Positions 24,301 through 33,956 of a stretch of 64,000 nucleotides of DNA are shown in pieces. A program made the translations under genes and the position numbers. This DNA comes from Dallia pectoralis. Taxonomy: Eukaryota > Chordata > Actinopteri > Esociformes > Umbridae. Under the pieces are notes generated by a model. The model was not told the origin of the DNA. It worked only from the letters and a program-made list of their open reading frames with translations, and ran no database searches. The DNA is taken from NCBI GenBank assembly GCA_029465975.1, contig CM055748.1:8638458-8702457 (forward strand), given 5' to 3'. Each line of letters opens with the position of its first letter. The first letter of the stretch is position 1.

Positions 24301-27300
24301 GTTTTCACAGGGAAAAATCTGGACCAATTTTTCTTGCATCTTTAGTGATGCTGGACTGTTTCTTATAGACAGACGGAGCGATGCTCAATCTCCTCTCATA
24401 CAAAAACCATTGCTATTGAAAGGCCATACGTTTTATCACTTAACCTGTGCACACATTATATTTGTAATGTTTATTTTACACTGCATGCTGCTCACAGCCT
24501 GTTATTGTATTATTATTATTATTATACGTAGTTCATTTTTAAAAATACTCAGGAAGCAATTACTGTGAAAGCGCCAGCTGTTTGTGAGCAGTTGCTGATT
24601 GACAGAGTGTGAGAATAACTACAGCAATGAGATTTGTACACAAACATCTGGAGATTATCCAACTAATACACATCCGTTTCCATATCCAATTGTTGTGTTG
24701 TCCAGGAAGGAGGGTTTGAATTCACTAGCAAACACACATGACCTGGGTTATGCCCTCTGTTACACTAAGACTCCTACTGTGTGCTTCAGACCGAGCATTA
24801 CGGGATGGTAAGCTTGTGAACCAGGACATGCAATGTGCAACACCAAGTGAACCGGGCTTACCTAGGAACAGCCGTGGCCAAAAAAAAAGACTTTGTTTAA
24901 ATTTAATTAACAACAAGTTATCAGTCTTTTATGACAATTGTCGTCTTACTGTGGCTCATGGCATTTTCTTCTTACAAAATATTCATAACACAGGCAACGC
25001 CATAGCAGTGCCGTTAAAATAAATTATTAGGTTTAGAAATTCTGCTTCAAAAGCCAGCTCTTTAGCAACACCTCCAGCGGTCGCAAAATAATGAATGCTG
25101 TAAAAACAGCGTAAAAAACAGCATTTTGATGTGTCAAAATAGGGAGGTTCACAATCGGCATGTCTTTTTCTCTTCATCATATGACCCTGTGTTTTGATTG
25201 TTCCCAGGCTTTCGCCCTCTTTCCTTTATGTCTCTTCACTCTTTTTAGCAAACATTTGCAGCGATCAACTCTGCTCCTCCACAACTCTATTGTGATGGCC
25301 AGGGTTGATATGTACCTCTGTCTACTTCATCACTTTCGTTATTACTGTCTCTGCACCAGCCCTTCTCCTCTCAGTTACTCTCTGCCACTCTTTTCTCCTG
25401 CATGACCACAGAATGGAGTGCCTGCCCCCAGCCCTTCATTGTTCTAGGGTTCATGGGTAAGGGTTTCCTTCATACCCCTTGTCTCTCCCGTTACGCCCCC
25501 ACAGTCTATATCCCCCCATTCCCATAACGACCCCCAGAGCCCCACCGAACAGACAGCTGATAAGTTTGGCCTCAGGAAATATTGGCACCCTTCATGACAC
25601 TAACTAAATGCTAAAAAAATAAACAACACAAATAATGAGTCATATTTTGGTCTTAAACATGAGGGGGAGCCTTATCATATTATTTCTCAAACACAAAACA
25701 AGTTATATGTTTTTGAAATGTATTGGTTTGATAATTATAAAATGATTGGAAACCCCTACAATAAATATTTCATAAGGCTTCCAGTGTAGCACTGAGCCTC
25801 TTCTTGTACAATGGAGTTTTCAAGAGGCCCACTTTTGATGAGACCTTGGACCACACCTTCATGCAACACATTTCAAGATGGAGTCTTAGGTTTGTACTTG
25901 TACTTGATTCAAGTCCGACGACTGAAAAGGCCATTGCAAATGATTGGTTTTGTGGTCATGCAAACATTTTAATGTATGTTTTTGGATATTGTCTCATTGA
26001 AACCTGCATCCCCGGACAGGTTTAAATATCCTAGCAGAGGCAACCAGGTTTTGGGCTCAAATACCACAGCCCCAAAGTGTCAATGAAACACACACATATT
26101 TTACTGCTTTCTCATCAGCTCATCGGCTGTTCAGGTGCACTAGTTTGTGGGTTAATAATAATATTCCGCCAACAGGTTCTATTTACTCTGACAAGACAAG
26201 AATGAGCCACTGTTGCAGTGGCGTCTGTGTGCTTTGCGTGTGTACAAATTTGCCCCCATCATATCCGAGAGAACAACAGATGGCGCATGCTGAGGTTATC
26301 ACAAAACTGTCCCAGACAACAATTTGCTCCTAGACTTTGGAACTGAGAGACAAACAGCTGTTTGTCACAATGATAATTTTGGAGGACAGGGGATATTGTA
26401 CGCCGCCATAGATTATTTATAGAATGTTCTAGTCTGGTTATTACTGACATTGTGAATCTGGTCTTTTTTATTTAGAAAGGTTGCTTTGATGCTTTGCCTA
26501 CGATGTGCTTCAACGTATAAAGTATATGCATAAATATTTCTTTGAGAATGTGTGTTAACTACCTAAACTACGTTTTACTAAATGTATTTTCTTTTCATTT
26601 GTGTGCTGAATACTGTGATTTTTGGGGCAAGAATTTTTTTTAAATTATTATTTATAATTCGTTTTATTATTCTGTATTAATTAGTCGAAAAATATTTCAA
26701 ATACAGCCAGATTGGCCAATATTCAACATTTTTTCGGGAAAGTTCCATTGATCTCCTCCAGAGCAAGCACATCTAATAAGACTTGTAAGCTAATCATTAA
26801 GCCCTTGATTATTTGCCTGTTTAGGGCTACAACAACATTGTTAAAGGTTTGTTGTCTAAAAATGTCCTCTGTTATGTCATCTGTCCATAGAACCTTCTTT
26901 AAGGGGTTTTGACAGGTGTTTCCTGTATAATGGCAAACTTGAGCCAACATTGTTGTGACATCCTGGTGTTAATCAAATACAGCATTCCACAGGAAGAACT
27001 CATTTAGATATTGGCTACTAGGTAGTTGCAGTTCATTATAAGGTTGAATTTGAACACTGCTATTCTGCTACAGTTCCCATGTCTCTCCTTGGCTCTCGCA
27101 GGCATTTCTAATGTTTAACTCTAATCTAGCAAACCAGATTTTAGTCAACTAATCGGCATGACAAATAGCATCAGCTGGGGGTTCCCAGGAGAGGTTTGAG
27201 AACCACTGTACTTGTGATAAATGCTTAATAGCAGAGCATCTCAATGCCTGCTAGAGATGTGTATCACAGCAACTGGAAACATATACACTAATGACATAAG

Positions 27301-30275
27301 CTGTGAGGTGCCACAGATGTACAGTAAAGCCAATCGTATATTACTGAGGCAACGTAGATTGCTTTGCATGCTTAGCGCTGGATAGCTTGGTTTGTATGCT
27401 CGATCCCATTCCACTGACTACCTTCCAGCAATTATAATGAGTTATCCTGTGACTCCCATAGGCCCATGATACCAGTACTAAGGTTAGAAATTCATAACTA
27501 AGAGAGTGTATACTTTAATGTTGTAAATATGCCTCCTGTGTAGCTACCCTTGTGTTAGCTAGTGTTATTGTCAATGGAGCGTTGTACACTAAAACATAAA
27601 TGTAACACCCGCTTTCTCTTGCAGATGAGAGACAAGGAACCCTCAGGCTGAGTAACCTCAATAAGAACATGTCAGGAAAATATGTCTGTCGAGCAAGCAA
27701 TACGGCCGGCTCAGACACCTGCTCTATCAACCTGGAGGTCATTACGTGTATGTACAGTATACAGGCTGCTCTTGTGAAACCAGCTCAGACTGACTAAGGA
27801 ATTGGAAATTGAGACAAAGCAATGGGTTTGTCAGTAACAGGACAAGTTACGAGTAGCCTTTAACCAAATTTGGATGGATAATGGATACAGATGAATAAAT
27901 GCAGGATGGTTTTATCGGAGTAGGCAATGCAAACAAAGTTCTGTGTAGAACGCATGACTATTCATTTTAAGATCAGAGGGAAAACGCCAGCTTAACATTT
28001 AAGACAGTAAAGTGTGTTATTTGGTTTCTATTATTTTGAGACTACTCTCAAAATATAATAGCATTTCATTGAGCTACAATTGTTCATTAATACATATTTT
28101 TCTCAAATGAATGATTATTGACACTCATAGGCAATCATATGAACCACATCCTAAAGAAATAGATTTACGTCATTTGAACCTCTTCAGAATTGTCCTGATA
28201 CTGATGAGTATTTTTGTATGTTTATATTTATTTGTTTTAAAACCATTGCCTAATTTATGAAAGTCAACCGACCTTGTCTTATATAAAGATGCTCTGCCTT
28301 TACCTACGTTGGATGGCTTGAGTTTTGCATGAGTCATCTCATTCATGCAATTAATTAAGGATCACTTAAGAGTTCCTATATTGACGCGGATCAATTTTAA
28401 ATAACAAATTATTTTAATGGGAAAAGATAATTGTACAACTATTGGATCGTATGAGTTCTTAAAGTATTTTGTGCGCGATGTCAGACCGAGGCACAACCGA
28501 AAAGGTCAAGAGAAACGAACACATGGTTCTTATTAAAGTTACGATTGTAAGGACTGTTATATTAAACAGATCCATGGATTACAGGTTTTTTCAGATTAAT
28601 CAACAATCTAAGGATTATAATAATTAATTAGGCTAAAGTATAAAAACATATTGAACATGTCCCGTCTTTATGCTTTCGGTGCATTTGTTAGTCACCCTGA
28701 TCTGGTGAATGTGTTTAAAGTCGTAGCCCAGCTTTTGTCAAATGCAAATTAGACCGATGTGGAGACTCAGGGGCAGGTTGTTTCTCTCTTTGTCCTCTCC
28801 CATAGCCACTAATTCGGGAGCATTTGTTGCTGCCACCCTGGGGTCAATCGTGGGACTGGTAGCCATTATACTCTTTCTCATCATTATACTGAGGAAGAGT
28901 CGAAATCACGAAGAAGACGAGGTAGCCAATGACATCAAGTAAGATTTTGTCTGTGTTTGCGTGTGTTGTTGGAAAGATTGCTGAAGCTAATAACGTACAA
29001 TTAACCTACTGTCTGCGATGCACAATGCAGGTGGTTTGTGTCCTGTTTGAATGCAGTCTTGGTGAATATGTCTGTACAGTATGTACAGGGCCGCCCCGCC
29101 ACGTAGGTGGTACAGGCAAATGCTAGGGGCGCCGTACATCCAAAGGGGCGCCGAACAAGTATAAAAATAAAAATACATATTGGCTGTGTTGCAAAGGGGG
29201 GCTAATATCTTGCCTAGGGCCTCATATTGGTCAGGGCCGGCCCTGAGTGTGTTGCAATAGATATGATTCTTGATGGTGTTTTCTCATTGACTGGCTGTCT
29301 ATCCGTCACAGGGAGGATGCCCAGGCACCCAAACGTGTTTCCCTGGCCAAGAGTGGCACAGGCTCGGACATCATCTCTAAGAATGGCACACTATCCTCCA
29401 TAACCACGAGCCCCCATCCACAAGACCACCACCAACTCAACAACTACCAATATCCCTACCCGCTGGCATCGGACGCCGGCTCCGTCCTCCACGCCTACCG
29501 CCTCCGGCCCGGAGAGCCGAGTGCCCTGCAGGGCCTTCCCGGGTACAACATTAGTAGCACACCTCCATCCGGTCACGCCAGACGCCTCAGCTCTCCGCAT
29601 GGCAACAGTCGACCGCACACTTCTAACCACGTCAGTGGGACCTTATCTTCCGGTCACAGTCGGCCTCCTAGTGTCATTGTAGACACCCCTCTCCATGGTG
29701 TTAGTCAGCCACAGCCAAGTTCTAGCCATGTTGATGTCACGACTCCGCAGGAGCACAGCGGACCCGCTCGCTCTGACAACATTGACGCTCCCATCTCCGG
29801 AAGTTACAGTCGGCCCTTGAGCTCTAACAACATCGACGCTCCCATCTCCGGAAGTTACAGTCGGCCCTTGAGCTCTAACCACATTGGCGCTCCCATCTCC
29901 AGAAGTTACAGCCGGCCCCTGAGCTCTAACAACATTCGTGCAACCCCTCCATACATGCACGGCCGACCACACAGCTTGAACCACATCGGCGGCATCTCTC
30001 CACACAGTCAGAGTAGACCCCCCAGTTCCAACCGCACCCGCAACCCCAGCATTGGTAACATGGCCTACTATGGGCGCGGCAGATCGCCTGGTTTGAACTG
30101 TGCCCCACCTCATTTCCCACCCGGCCAAACGGTCATGGACCCCCACAAGACTGAGGGGGCACAGCCCCAGGTGCCACGCCCTCTCACCTCGCCAATCAGC
30201 TCTGCCACCCTAAACCGTATCGGTGCTGTGCCCGTTATGCTGCCTGCTCAGAGCCATGCCGGATCACTTGTATAG
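15261..30275 (+). CDS. esam: Endothelial cell-selective adhesion molecule (Esam)
   Basis: Esam is a type I membrane protein of endothelial (and platelet) tight junctions; it adheres homophilically and binds MAGI scaffolds through its C-terminus. Firm exons: 20305-20450 and 22022-22223 (Ig V domain), 22497-22652 and 27625-27747 (Ig C2 domain), 28806-28938 (membrane segment) and 29312-30275 (cytoplasmic tail and stop). All splice phases agree. Diagnostic matches to mammalian ESAM are VVEGQMVVLEAWY, VPPSPPVCTI, ANDIKEDA, SKNGTLSS and the C-terminus GAVPVMLPAQSHAGSLV, ending in a class I PDZ ligand. As in mammals, the V domain lacks the strand-B cysteine (AWY) but keeps the strand-F one (GRYLC). 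The C2 domain has both (LSCKS, YVCRA). The hydrophobic segment runs from GAFVAATLGS to ILFLIIIL. With the tentative exon 1 the protein is about 596 aa, longer than mammalian ESAM (about 390 aa) mainly because of tail repeats. Confidence 0.93.
16750..16925. mobile_element. Unclassified dispersed repeat fragment
   Basis: The text around 16850-16900, including GGGGTTTAAGTCTGGGCACT and GGCTGGGCCAGTTAAGGACA, resembles a DNA-transposon segment that is very common in fish genomes. No open frame or inverted repeats are present and I cannot assign a family. Confidence 0.35.
17672..17915 (-). pseudogene. LINE reverse transcriptase fragment
   Basis: The minus strand translates to FIDMSKAFDTVDH, then LSLIGLSPAACSWFHNYI and a GVPQGSVLGP motif. 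These are two hallmark blocks of non-LTR reverse transcriptase: the first catalytic Asp in the D.SKAFDTV block and the GVPQGS(V/I)LGP block. The frame stays open for about 70 codons, so the fragment is fairly young, but the YADD block and everything downstream are missing. Confidence 0.9.
18345..18510 (+). pseudogene. LINE reverse transcriptase fragment
   Basis: The plus strand reads DEIHPEMLTSLGGQGLSWLT, then LFNIVWD, a stop, GSVPKEWQIGVVVPLFKKGN. This matches the N-terminal fingers region of fish LINE reverse transcriptases (PEYLKSLD..GLSWLTRL.N..W..G.VP..WQ.GVVVPLFKKGD). An in-frame stop after VWD and loss of the remainder mark it as dead. It is a different part of the domain, and the opposite strand, from the 17.7-kb fragment. 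Confidence 0.8.
20451..22021. other. esam intron between the two V-domain exons
   Basis: Unremarkable AT-rich intron with a GTATGT donor and a CCGCACAG acceptor. No repeat array or hidden exon was found. Confidence 0.7.
22719..23025 (+). mobile_element. hAT-type MITE, family A, copy 2
   Basis: A 307-bp element with ends CAGGGGAGGACAAATG and GTTTGCCCAACCCTG, flanked by a perfect 8-bp duplication CATTAAAT (22711-22718 and 23026-23033). It lies in the esam intron just after exon 4, in the same orientation as copies 1 and 3. It keeps a GGCCCGCGGGCC-like palindrome near 23000 that the other copies lack. Confidence 0.85.
23211..24050. repeat. 70-bp minisatellite, 12 copies, no visible divergence
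   Basis: A unit of exactly 70 bp, beginning ACTATGATAGGGAAACAGAA, is repeated twelve times head to tail with no difference I can see between copies. Each unit contains CAGGTGAG, a consensus-like 5' splice site on the sense strand of esam, and GTGGGTTCGCACCCAC, which can fold into a 6-bp stem with a TCGC loop. It lies in the esam intron between the two C2-domain exons. Identical 64-codon minus-strand frames run through it and are not genes. Confidence 0.95.
24051..27624. other. Rest of esam intron 4
   Basis: Long AT-rich intron. A weak transposon-like piece may lie at 26715-26960, and 25560-25960 resembles dispersed repeat text seen in fish genomes, but neither can be classified. No exon was found. 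The acceptor at 27619-27624 (CTTGCAG) is clear. Confidence 0.5.
26715..26960 (-). mobile_element. Possible DNA-transposon remnant
   Basis: The phrase ATGTCATCTGTCCATAGAAC at about 26872-26891 resembles minus-strand transposon text common in teleosts. A 75-codon minus frame is open but matches nothing I recognise. No inverted repeats were found. Confidence 0.3.
29086..29245 (+). mobile_element. hAT-type MITE, family B, copy 2
   Basis: A 160-bp element with ends CAGGGCCGCCCCG and CAGGGCCGGCCCTG, the same length as copy 1 at 8376-8535. The flanking 8-mers AGTATGTA and AGTGTGTT agree at 6 of 8 positions, so this insertion is older or its duplication has decayed. It sits in the last esam intron, about 150 bp after the membrane exon. 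Confidence 0.7.
29628..30032 (+). repeat. Coding 51-bp repeat in the Esam cytoplasmic tail
   Basis: Within the last esam exon a 17-residue unit recurs in frame. Units start at 29628, 29679 (16 residues), 29727, 29778, 29829, 29880, 29931 and 29982. The central units read NIDAPISGSYSRPLSSN, twice at the protein level, then HIGAPISRSYSRPLSSN. The outer ones are diverged but keep a Ser-Arg-Pro core and a leading His or Asn. The nucleotide copies at 29778-29930 are nearly identical, so recent duplication has extended an older array. Confidence 0.85.
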
Positions 30276-31214
30276 ACACCTAGGGGTTTCTGTTTTACTA
30301 CGGAGCACAACATTTTTTCAATGAATTTCAATACATTATAGCAAAACTGCAAAGTGGAGAGGACTTTCTTGGGACTACTAGTAGAAGTGTTTGTTCAGAA
30401 GAATGTTTAAAGTAGATTGACAAGCCCCTGCTAAAGATTTGAAATATCACACAAACTACTGTATTCAAGTCTGCAGAAAGTATAAAGACCTTCTTTGTTT
30501 TTTATTATTTTTTATACTCAGTTCAATACTTGAGCTCACCATAAGCTCTTGAATGAGCTCTGCTGATTAAATACCGTTTTTGCTTTACATGCCATGTAGA
30601 TTCTTTAAGGCCTTTTATTTTCTAAAACACTACTTTGAACAACTGATTTTGAGGAGCTTGTTGAATCTGTATTTTTAAGCGTTGGCTTATAGATTATGTA
30701 AGATATTTGCATATACATTCACATGCATATGCAATGTTGTTTTCAGAGTTGTGAGCTACATGCTCACAGACATGTTCAAATTTGCATTAATGTCATGCAG
30801 TTCATAAGCATTTGGACAGTAACATACGTTTTTGTGTTCGGCTCTGTGGTCCAGTACTTAGATTTGAAATTACATAGTAATGATGGAGTTGAAAAAGACT
30901 GCCAACTTTGATTTGAGTGTATATGCATCTATTGGATGAACCAACTTCAATACAACAATGGCTGGACTGCACAGTGCAAAACCATTAGACAAAAGGAACC
31001 AAGGAGTTTGCCAGAGCCAAATATTGTTCTTCACTGGTAAAGTCATGGGTTTTCGACTTCAGGCAGTCATAAAGGACGGAAATTCATTAAGGATTCACAG
31101 CATAGCATATGGATGGAAATAACCTTCCATTAATGCTCACAGACGGCACTTTAACTCTTAGTCATTTTTTAATTTCAAATCCAATTTGATGGAAAAGTTC
31201 ACCTTGCAGTCAGA
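30276..31214 (+). other. esam 3' UTR and downstream DNA
   Basis: Non-coding DNA after the esam stop TAG at 30273-30275. An ATTAAA polyadenylation hexamer at 30566-30571 gives a plausible short 3' UTR of about 300 bases; AATAAA hexamers occur only further down, past the Tc1 element. No other gene is present. Confidence 0.5.
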
Positions 31215-31415
31215 AGAGGACATGCCACCGTCCAGTCTGATTCCTCTCTAGGTTTCTTCCTAAATTCAACCATCTTATAGTTTTTCCTCGCCACTCTGTA
31301 TCAACCTGTTGATGCATGGTATTTGGGGTTTCAAGCTGTTTGGGGTGTTTGTAAAAGCACTTTGTTACAATTGATGATGTAAAAAGGGCTTCATGAAATA
31401 CATTTGATTGATAAC
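31215..31415 (+). mobile_element. LINE 3'-end fragment, copy 1
   Basis: The text has GTTTTTCCTCGCCACT, GTAAAAGCACTTTGTT and GTAAAAAGGGCTTCATGAAA followed by TACATTTGATTGAT. This is the typical 3' end of teleost L2-like LINEs and their SINE partners. The same order of blocks occurs at 61085-61275. Only the tail is present. Confidence 0.7.
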
Positions 31416-31533
31416 AGAGCCAAAAAAAATCTAAATACTTATGTAATGCAATGTTGATCATGTACTGTAAAGCACTCACCCTCAGTCATTTTAGTCTTCT
31501 CGGGCCAAATGTTTAAGTTGAGTTGACATTATA

Positions 31534-32724
31534 CACTCACCTAAAGGATTATTAGGAACACCTGTTCAATTTCTCATTAATGCAATTATCTAAGGAACCA
31601 ATCACATGGCAGTTGCTTCAATGCATTTAGGAGTGTGGTCCTGGTCAAGACAATCTCCTGAACTCCAAAGTAAACTGAATGTCAGAATGGGAAAAAGGTG
31701 ATTTAAGCAATTTTGAGCATGGCATGGTTGTTGGTGCCAGACGGGCCAGTCTGAGTATTTCACAATCTGCTCAGTTAATTGGATTTTCACGCACAACCAT
31801 TTCTAGGGTTTACAAAGAATGGTGTGAAAAGGGAAAAACATCCAGTATGCGGCAGTCCTGTGGGCAAAAATGCCTTGTTGATGCTAGAGGTCAGAGGAGA
31901 ATGGGCCGACTGATTCAAGCTGATAGAAGAGCAACTTTGACTGGAATAACCACTCGTTACAACCGAGGTATGCAGAAAAGCATTTGTGAAGCCACAACAC
32001 GCACAACCTTGAGGCGGATGGGCTACAACAGCAGAAGACCCCACCGGGTACCACTCATCTCCACTACAAATAGGAAAAAGAGGCTACAATTTGCACGAGA
32101 TCACCAAAATTGGACAGTTGAAGACTGGAAAAATGTTGCCTGGTCTGATGAGTCTCGAATCTGGTGTAAACAGAATGAGAACATGGATCCATCATGCCTT
32201 GTTACCACTGTGCAGGCTGGTGGTGGTGGTGTAATGGTGTGGGGGATGTTTTCTTGGCACACTTTAGGCCCCTTAGTGCCAATTGAGCATCGTTTAAATG
32301 CCACGGCCTAGCTGAGCATTGTTTCTGACCATGTCCATCCCTTTATGACCACCATGTACCCATCCTCTGATGGCTACTTCCAGCAGGATAATGCACCATG
32401 TCACAAAGCTTGAATCATTTCAAATTGGTTTCTTGAACATGACAATGAGTTCACTGTACTGAAATGCCCCCCACAGTCACCAGATCTCAACCCAATAGAG
32501 CATCTTTGGGATGTGGTGGAACGGGAGCTTCGTGCCCTGGATGTGCATCCCACAAATCTCCATCAACTGCAAGATGCTATCCTATCAATATGGGCCAACA
32601 TTTCTAAATAATGCTTTCAGCACCTTGTTGAATCAATGCCACGTAGAATTAAGGCAGTTCTGAAGGCGAAAGGGGGTCAAACACAGTATTAGTATGGTGT
32701 TCCTAATAATCCTTTAGGTGAGTG
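31534..32724 (+). mobile_element. Tc1-like transposon with intact inverted repeats
   Basis: A 1191-bp element whose first 29 bases (CACTCACCTAAAGGATTATT and nine more) are a perfect inverted repeat of its last 29. A TA dinucleotide lies outside each end (31532-31533 and 32725-32726), as expected for Tc1/mariner insertion. It contains a single transposase frame spoiled by three stops. It sits between esam and acad8, which converge on it. Perfect terminal repeats with a damaged transposase suggest a relatively recent insertion that could be mobilised only in trans. Confidence 0.95.
31679..32692 (+). pseudogene. Tc1-like transposase pseudogene
   Basis: From ATG 31679 a single frame runs to a stop at 32690-32692 but is interrupted by TAG 32309, TGA 32411 and TAA 32609. 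The start region MSEWEKGDLSNFEHGMVVGA is followed by a helix-turn-helix (ISQSAQLIGFSRTTISRVYKE type). The catalytic triad can be read: Asp in WSDESR (about 32140), Asp in FQQDNAPCH (about 32390), Glu in SPDLNPIEHLW (about 32500), the DD34E layout of Tc1. The stretch after RIWCKQ is shorter than usual for the family, suggesting a small in-frame deletion. The product would be truncated before the second catalytic residue. Confidence 0.93.
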
Positions 32725-33156
32725 TATCTGGCCATATGCTCTCGGCAGTTACTTTGTACAATTTTAGCAAATATTGACAAAGCATTTAAAAACTGGAAAT
32801 AATGCATTTACCCATACTTACACTCTGTATCTAATAAACAACTTATCACAGAATATACATGTGATCATATCATGTTTGTTTAATAAAATCATATTATTAT
32901 ATTACTGATCTCAATTAGGTAGAGGGAATGTAAAAAAAAAATGTAATTGGTAATGCTAGACTATGATGAAGTTCAATGGCTTTGAGATATATTCTCCTGT
33001 TCTGTTCTTTTTTCAATAAACATGGTTCTGAATGCTTGTTTCATGGTTCTTATATTAAATCTGGGGAGAAATGCAGAAAAGTAAACACATGTAGTGCTAT
33101 TTATTTGGAGTGTAAATAACTTACTAAATATCAAGTCAAATTTTGAGTAGCATTCA

Positions 33157-33484
33157 CTAGTGTTCAAAAGTTTGGGGACACTTAGAAATTATCTTTTCAG
33201 AATTGTATCCCCATTAATACCGTGTAATGTTATAAATTAATATTGTAGCTGGAAACCTTGAGGGGATATCTACATAAGCGTACAGAAACCCATTATCAGA
33301 CACCATCAGTCCCATGTTCCAGTGATGGGATGGTCTAGAGGTGCTTTGGTGGTGGAAAAGTGGAAGATTTGTACTGGGAATTTTCTATTTACTTTGCTAT
33401 ATTTGCTATTCAAATTAATTTAATGTTTGCTTTAAAGAAAAACAAGGATATTCTGAAGTGACCCCATACATTTGAACGGTAGTT
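33157..33484. mobile_element. Tc1/mariner-type MITE remnant
   Basis: The left end reads CTAGTGTTCAAAAGTTTGGG followed by GACACTTAGAAAT. The right end, GAAGTGACCCCATACATTTG plus AACGGTAG, is its imperfect inverted complement. This is the well-known teleost end sequence of the form CTACCGTTCAAAAGTTTGGG. The interior is non-coding. Several mismatches between the ends indicate age. Confidence 0.65.
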
Positions 33485-33956
33485 TACCTTATACTATACA
33501 CATTGTACATAAAATTATCATCCAACACGTTGCGATACATTGATAGTGTTTTCAACAGTTAATACAAATGAATATAATTGGAATTGAGGACAAAACCTGC
33601 TCCTATTGCAAATATTGCTATCGTAACTTCACAGAAAAAGCAACTTGGTGCTGGAGAGTCTACGATATAAAACGACTATAGAAATGTTAACCTTAATGAT
33701 AATACCTTCAGAGAAACAATGTTATTAACATGATACACTTCAATGTCTCGCAATTCATTATTATTATTGAATTATTATGAGCATAATCTCAAAAACTAAC
33801 AGAACAAAACTTCTCACACAAAAATACATCTTAAAACAGCTACAGTATTGCTCAGTTTATGGAAAGACGAATTGAAGAATCCAGTTACACAAACATACTT
33901 ATGTACATACTGCCTGTAAAAACCAACAAGGATATGGCATTACATTGATCACTCAT

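Noticed and set aside
25560..25960. Text resembling a dispersed fish repeat (AATATTGGCACCCTT)
   Set aside because: Too little similarity to assign a family, with no ends or coding trace.
27174..27210. AGGTTTGAGAACCACTG, resembling a hAT inverted-repeat end
   Set aside because: No partner end or target duplication could be paired with it; similar text at about 21895 is too diverged.
29643..30146. 167-codon minus-strand frame opposite the esam last exon
   Set aside because: It is a shadow of the repeat-rich esam coding exon, which matches ESAM at both ends on the plus strand.
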